Shown piece by piece: positions 6,424-7,724 of a DNA stretch of 7,724 bases. The stretch comes from Anaerolineales bacterium UBA2395 (GTDB lineage Bacteria > Chloroflexota > Anaerolineae > Anaerolineales > Villigracilaceae), in NCBI GenBank assembly GCA_002343775.1, contig DDSH01000032.1, positions 1-7,724 of the forward strand. Direction: 5' to 3'. The notes under the pieces were generated by a model. It worked only from the letters and a program-made list of their open reading frames with translations, did not search any database and was not told the origin of the DNA. Position 1 is the stretch's first letter; each line of letters begins with the position of its first letter. Made by a program: the position numbers and the translations under genes.

Positions 6424-6457
6424 AAAAAGATTGGAGGGCGACTACGTCGCCCTCCAA
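6424..6457 (-). terminator. Strong rho-independent-type terminator between the 254-residue gene and the seven-gene unit
   Basis: On the minus strand TTGGAGGGCGAC pairs perfectly with GTCGCCCTCCAA across a three-base loop (12 base pairs, 6431-6442 with 6446-6457). It is followed by TCTTTTT. The stem starts 12 bases beyond the stop of the 254-residue gene. The plus strand has no T run after it, so it acts on minus-strand transcripts. Only 14 bases separate the T run from the next ATG, so the following unit must be reached by read-through or by a promoter placed upstream of the hairpin. Confidence 0.88.
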
Positions 6458-6469
6458 ATGTCTATTGAC

Positions 6470-7234
6470 CTATTCGTCCCAGCCGCTGATGCTGTCTTCC
6501 ATTGCGGCTTCCAACCAACCGTCATCACCGAGTCGGGAGGCATTCTCATACTGCTCCACCAATGGGCCTTCATCGGGTTCGATCTCCGCATCCTGGTATT
6601 CGTGATCTGGACGCAGGATGACATCCGCCGGGAAGTCGCCTGCCTTCCAAATTTCCAGGGTACGCGCGACTTCATAACCAGGCTTGCAGAATTCCTGTGG
6701 GTCGAGTTCCGGTGAAACGATCACCACATATTCATCGGAGTCGGAGATATAGTGCGCCAACATGTACGGTCCGATCTCGGAGAGCGCCGCTTGTTTGTAT
6801 TCAAAAGGCGGTAAGGACACACCGGCTTCGGCAAACAGCCAGGTGATCTTTTCCTTGAGCCACTCGATGTCGGCGTCTCGGTTGAAGATCGTGCGGCGTT
6901 TGAAATCACGAGGGATGTCGGTCAGGTTGCAGAACTCAACCGGTTTCTGGTCTGCCAGGGCGTATGCAGAGGTCTCGATCTCCAGACCGACAATGGTGTC
7001 CTCCTCCCATTGCCAATGGACACTGCCGACATACTCACAGGGCTTCGAAAACGCGCCAGGATTCATCACGATGCCATCCCAGCCTTTGGGATGATCCTGT
7101 GGAATACACCAGACCTGGAAGCCGCCACTGCCCGCTTCGAAGATCGCGGCAGGATGAGGATTGGTGGCGATGTCCAGCTTGCGTGCCAGGTCGAGCACAG
7201 GTTTCATTTTTTGATGTTCAGAATGGTGAGACAT
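6470..7234 (-). CDS. Acidic hypothetical protein, 254 residues
   Basis: I do not recognise a family. By hand count about 49 Asp/Glu stand against 20 Lys/Arg, with the negative charge densest in the last 60 residues (for example AEIEPDEG and the end ISGWDE). The N-terminus is His-rich (MSHHSEHQK) but has no clear metal motif. The middle contains a helix (DIEWLKEKITWLF), and DSDEYVVIVSPELDP looks like a strand followed by a loop. No signal peptide or membrane segment is visible. The ATG at 7234 has AAGGAG with six-base spacing, and 29 bases separate it from the stop of the upstream gene, so the two are probably co-transcribed. A strong terminator-like hairpin follows its stop. Confidence 0.87.
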   Translation of the reverse strand: MSHHSEHQKMKPVLDLARKLDIATNPHPAAIFEAGSGGFQVWCIPQDHPKGWDGIVMNPGAFSKPCEYVGSVHWQWEEDTIVGLEIETSAYALADQKPVEFCNLTDIPRDFKRRTIFNRDADIEWLKEKITWLFAEAGVSLPPFEYKQAALSEIGPYMLAHYISDSDEYVVIVSPELDPQEFCKPGYEVARTLEIWKAGDFPADVILRPDHEYQDAEIEPDEGPLVEQYENASRLGDDGWLEAAMEDSISGWDE

Positions 7235-7263
7235 GATTTACTCCTTGTAGTTGTGATTTGGAT

Positions 7264-7724
7264 CTATCCGCCGCGCGGACCGTCGTATTCGTATTGATGA
7301 TGAAATTCCTCGATCCCCTCAGACCAGCGGGCATGTCCGCTGAAGCCGATACCGCCTTCAAAGTATTTCAACTCGAAGGTATGGTCGGGGAACATGGAGG
7401 CAAGTTTTTCGATCACGGGGATGGGTGGACTCCAGGCGGTATCGAATTCCATGAAAGCCTGGATGGGTTCGGCATCTGGCAATGGACTGCCGCATTGTTG
7501 GCAGGCCAGGACAACCATCGTTTCAGTCTTATGAACCGTCTGGCAGTAGGCGCACTTGGATGTTTTGCACAGAGGTTTGGAGGAGTCGGCACGTGTGATG
7601 AGATGGACATGACAGGCGTTCCATTTTGTCTGCCAAAATTCACAGCACCACTCATAACCGCCAGAGTTGAAGCCATCCTTTATCCACGGCGTGCCGGGTT
7701 CCACACCATATTCCGCGCCGAGCG
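7264..7724 (-). CDS. Api92/YubB ferredoxin-like (DUF1281-type) protein with zinc ribbon, 5' end missing
   Basis: The frame is open to the right edge, so the start lies outside the window. A GTG at 7704 is probably internal. Three blocks match what I know of the Api92/YubB ferredoxin-like family of phage and plasmid proteins: a WCCEFWQTKWNA block (7615-7650), FDTAWSPPIPVIEKLASMFPD (about 7384-7446), and FELKYFEGGIGFSGHARW near the C-terminus. Between the first two blocks lies an insertion with CAYC and CQQC (7492-7554), which looks like a four-cysteine zinc ribbon. Further cysteines lie just before it. The biochemical role of the family is unknown. It is common on conjugative plasmids and in phages, which supports a mobile origin for the window. 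The expected N-terminal part is not present here. Confidence 0.82.
   Translation of the reverse strand, partial: LGAEYGVEPGTPWIKDGFNSGGYEWCCEFWQTKWNACHVHLITRADSSKPLCKTSKCAYCQTVHKTETMVVLACQQCGSPLPDAEPIQAFMEFDTAWSPPIPVIEKLASMFPDHTFELKYFEGGIGFSGHARWSEGIEEFHHQYEYDGPRGG

Noticed and set aside
6410..6457. TTG start at 6457 giving a 148-residue form of the DUF6908-like protein
   Set aside because: The added codons run through the perfect 12-bp terminator stem and the T run. The ATG at 6409 has a GGAG site at normal spacing.
6377..6715. Plus-strand open frame of 112 codons spanning the terminator region
   Set aside because: It crosses the perfect hairpin and is antisense to two minus-strand genes with good starts. 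No ribosome binding site or domain supports it.
7702..7704. GTG at 7704 as the true start of the Api92/YubB-like gene
   Set aside because: The frame stays open to the window edge, no ribosome binding site stands before the GTG, and the family's N-terminal part is missing, so the gene most likely starts outside the window.

Overview
The window is a compact, one-directional block of bacterial accessory DNA. Every credible gene lies on the minus strand, so the block is read from the right edge (about 7724) to the left edge (4). GC content looks moderate, in the low-to-mid 50s by eye. Starts are mostly ATG with good AGGAG-type ribosome binding sites. There are no tRNA or rRNA genes, CRISPR arrays, insertion sequences or metabolic genes. 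The gene content is typical of plasmids, integrative elements or large phages: an Api92/YubB-type protein, a DUF6908-like protein, several unknown acidic proteins and a fused methyltransferase-helicase. The host cannot be named from the sequence. Similar sets in environmental Chloroflexota (Anaerolineae) make that a weak guess only.

Layout in reading order: (1) a 5'-incomplete gene with the signatures of the Api92/YubB ferredoxin-like (DUF1281) family and an internal zinc ribbon (7264 to the edge); (2) a very acidic 254-residue unknown (6470-7234); (3) a strong rho-independent-type hairpin (6424-6457); (4) seven small or medium unknown genes (6409 down to 2971) whose ends mostly overlap or nearly touch, one polycistronic unit; (5) a second terminator-like hairpin (2916-2951); (6) a large gene (2898-4) encoding an N-terminal N6-adenine methyltransferase-like domain joined to a superfamily II (SNF2/DEAD-like) helicase, with a probable zinc site inside the helicase.

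The most interesting points are these. The methyltransferase-helicase fusion resembles in plan the phage P1 DarB antirestriction protein, but its reading frame stops just where helicase motif VI should begin. Both terminator-like hairpins sit directly against the ribosome binding site of the next gene, leaving no room for a promoter, which suggests attenuation, read-through or RNA processing. A hyper-acidic 87-residue protein and other acidic proteins in the same unit could include DNA mimics. A role in antirestriction or DNA modification for the whole block is inference. No gap exceeds about 72 bases, so there is no long gene-free stretch.
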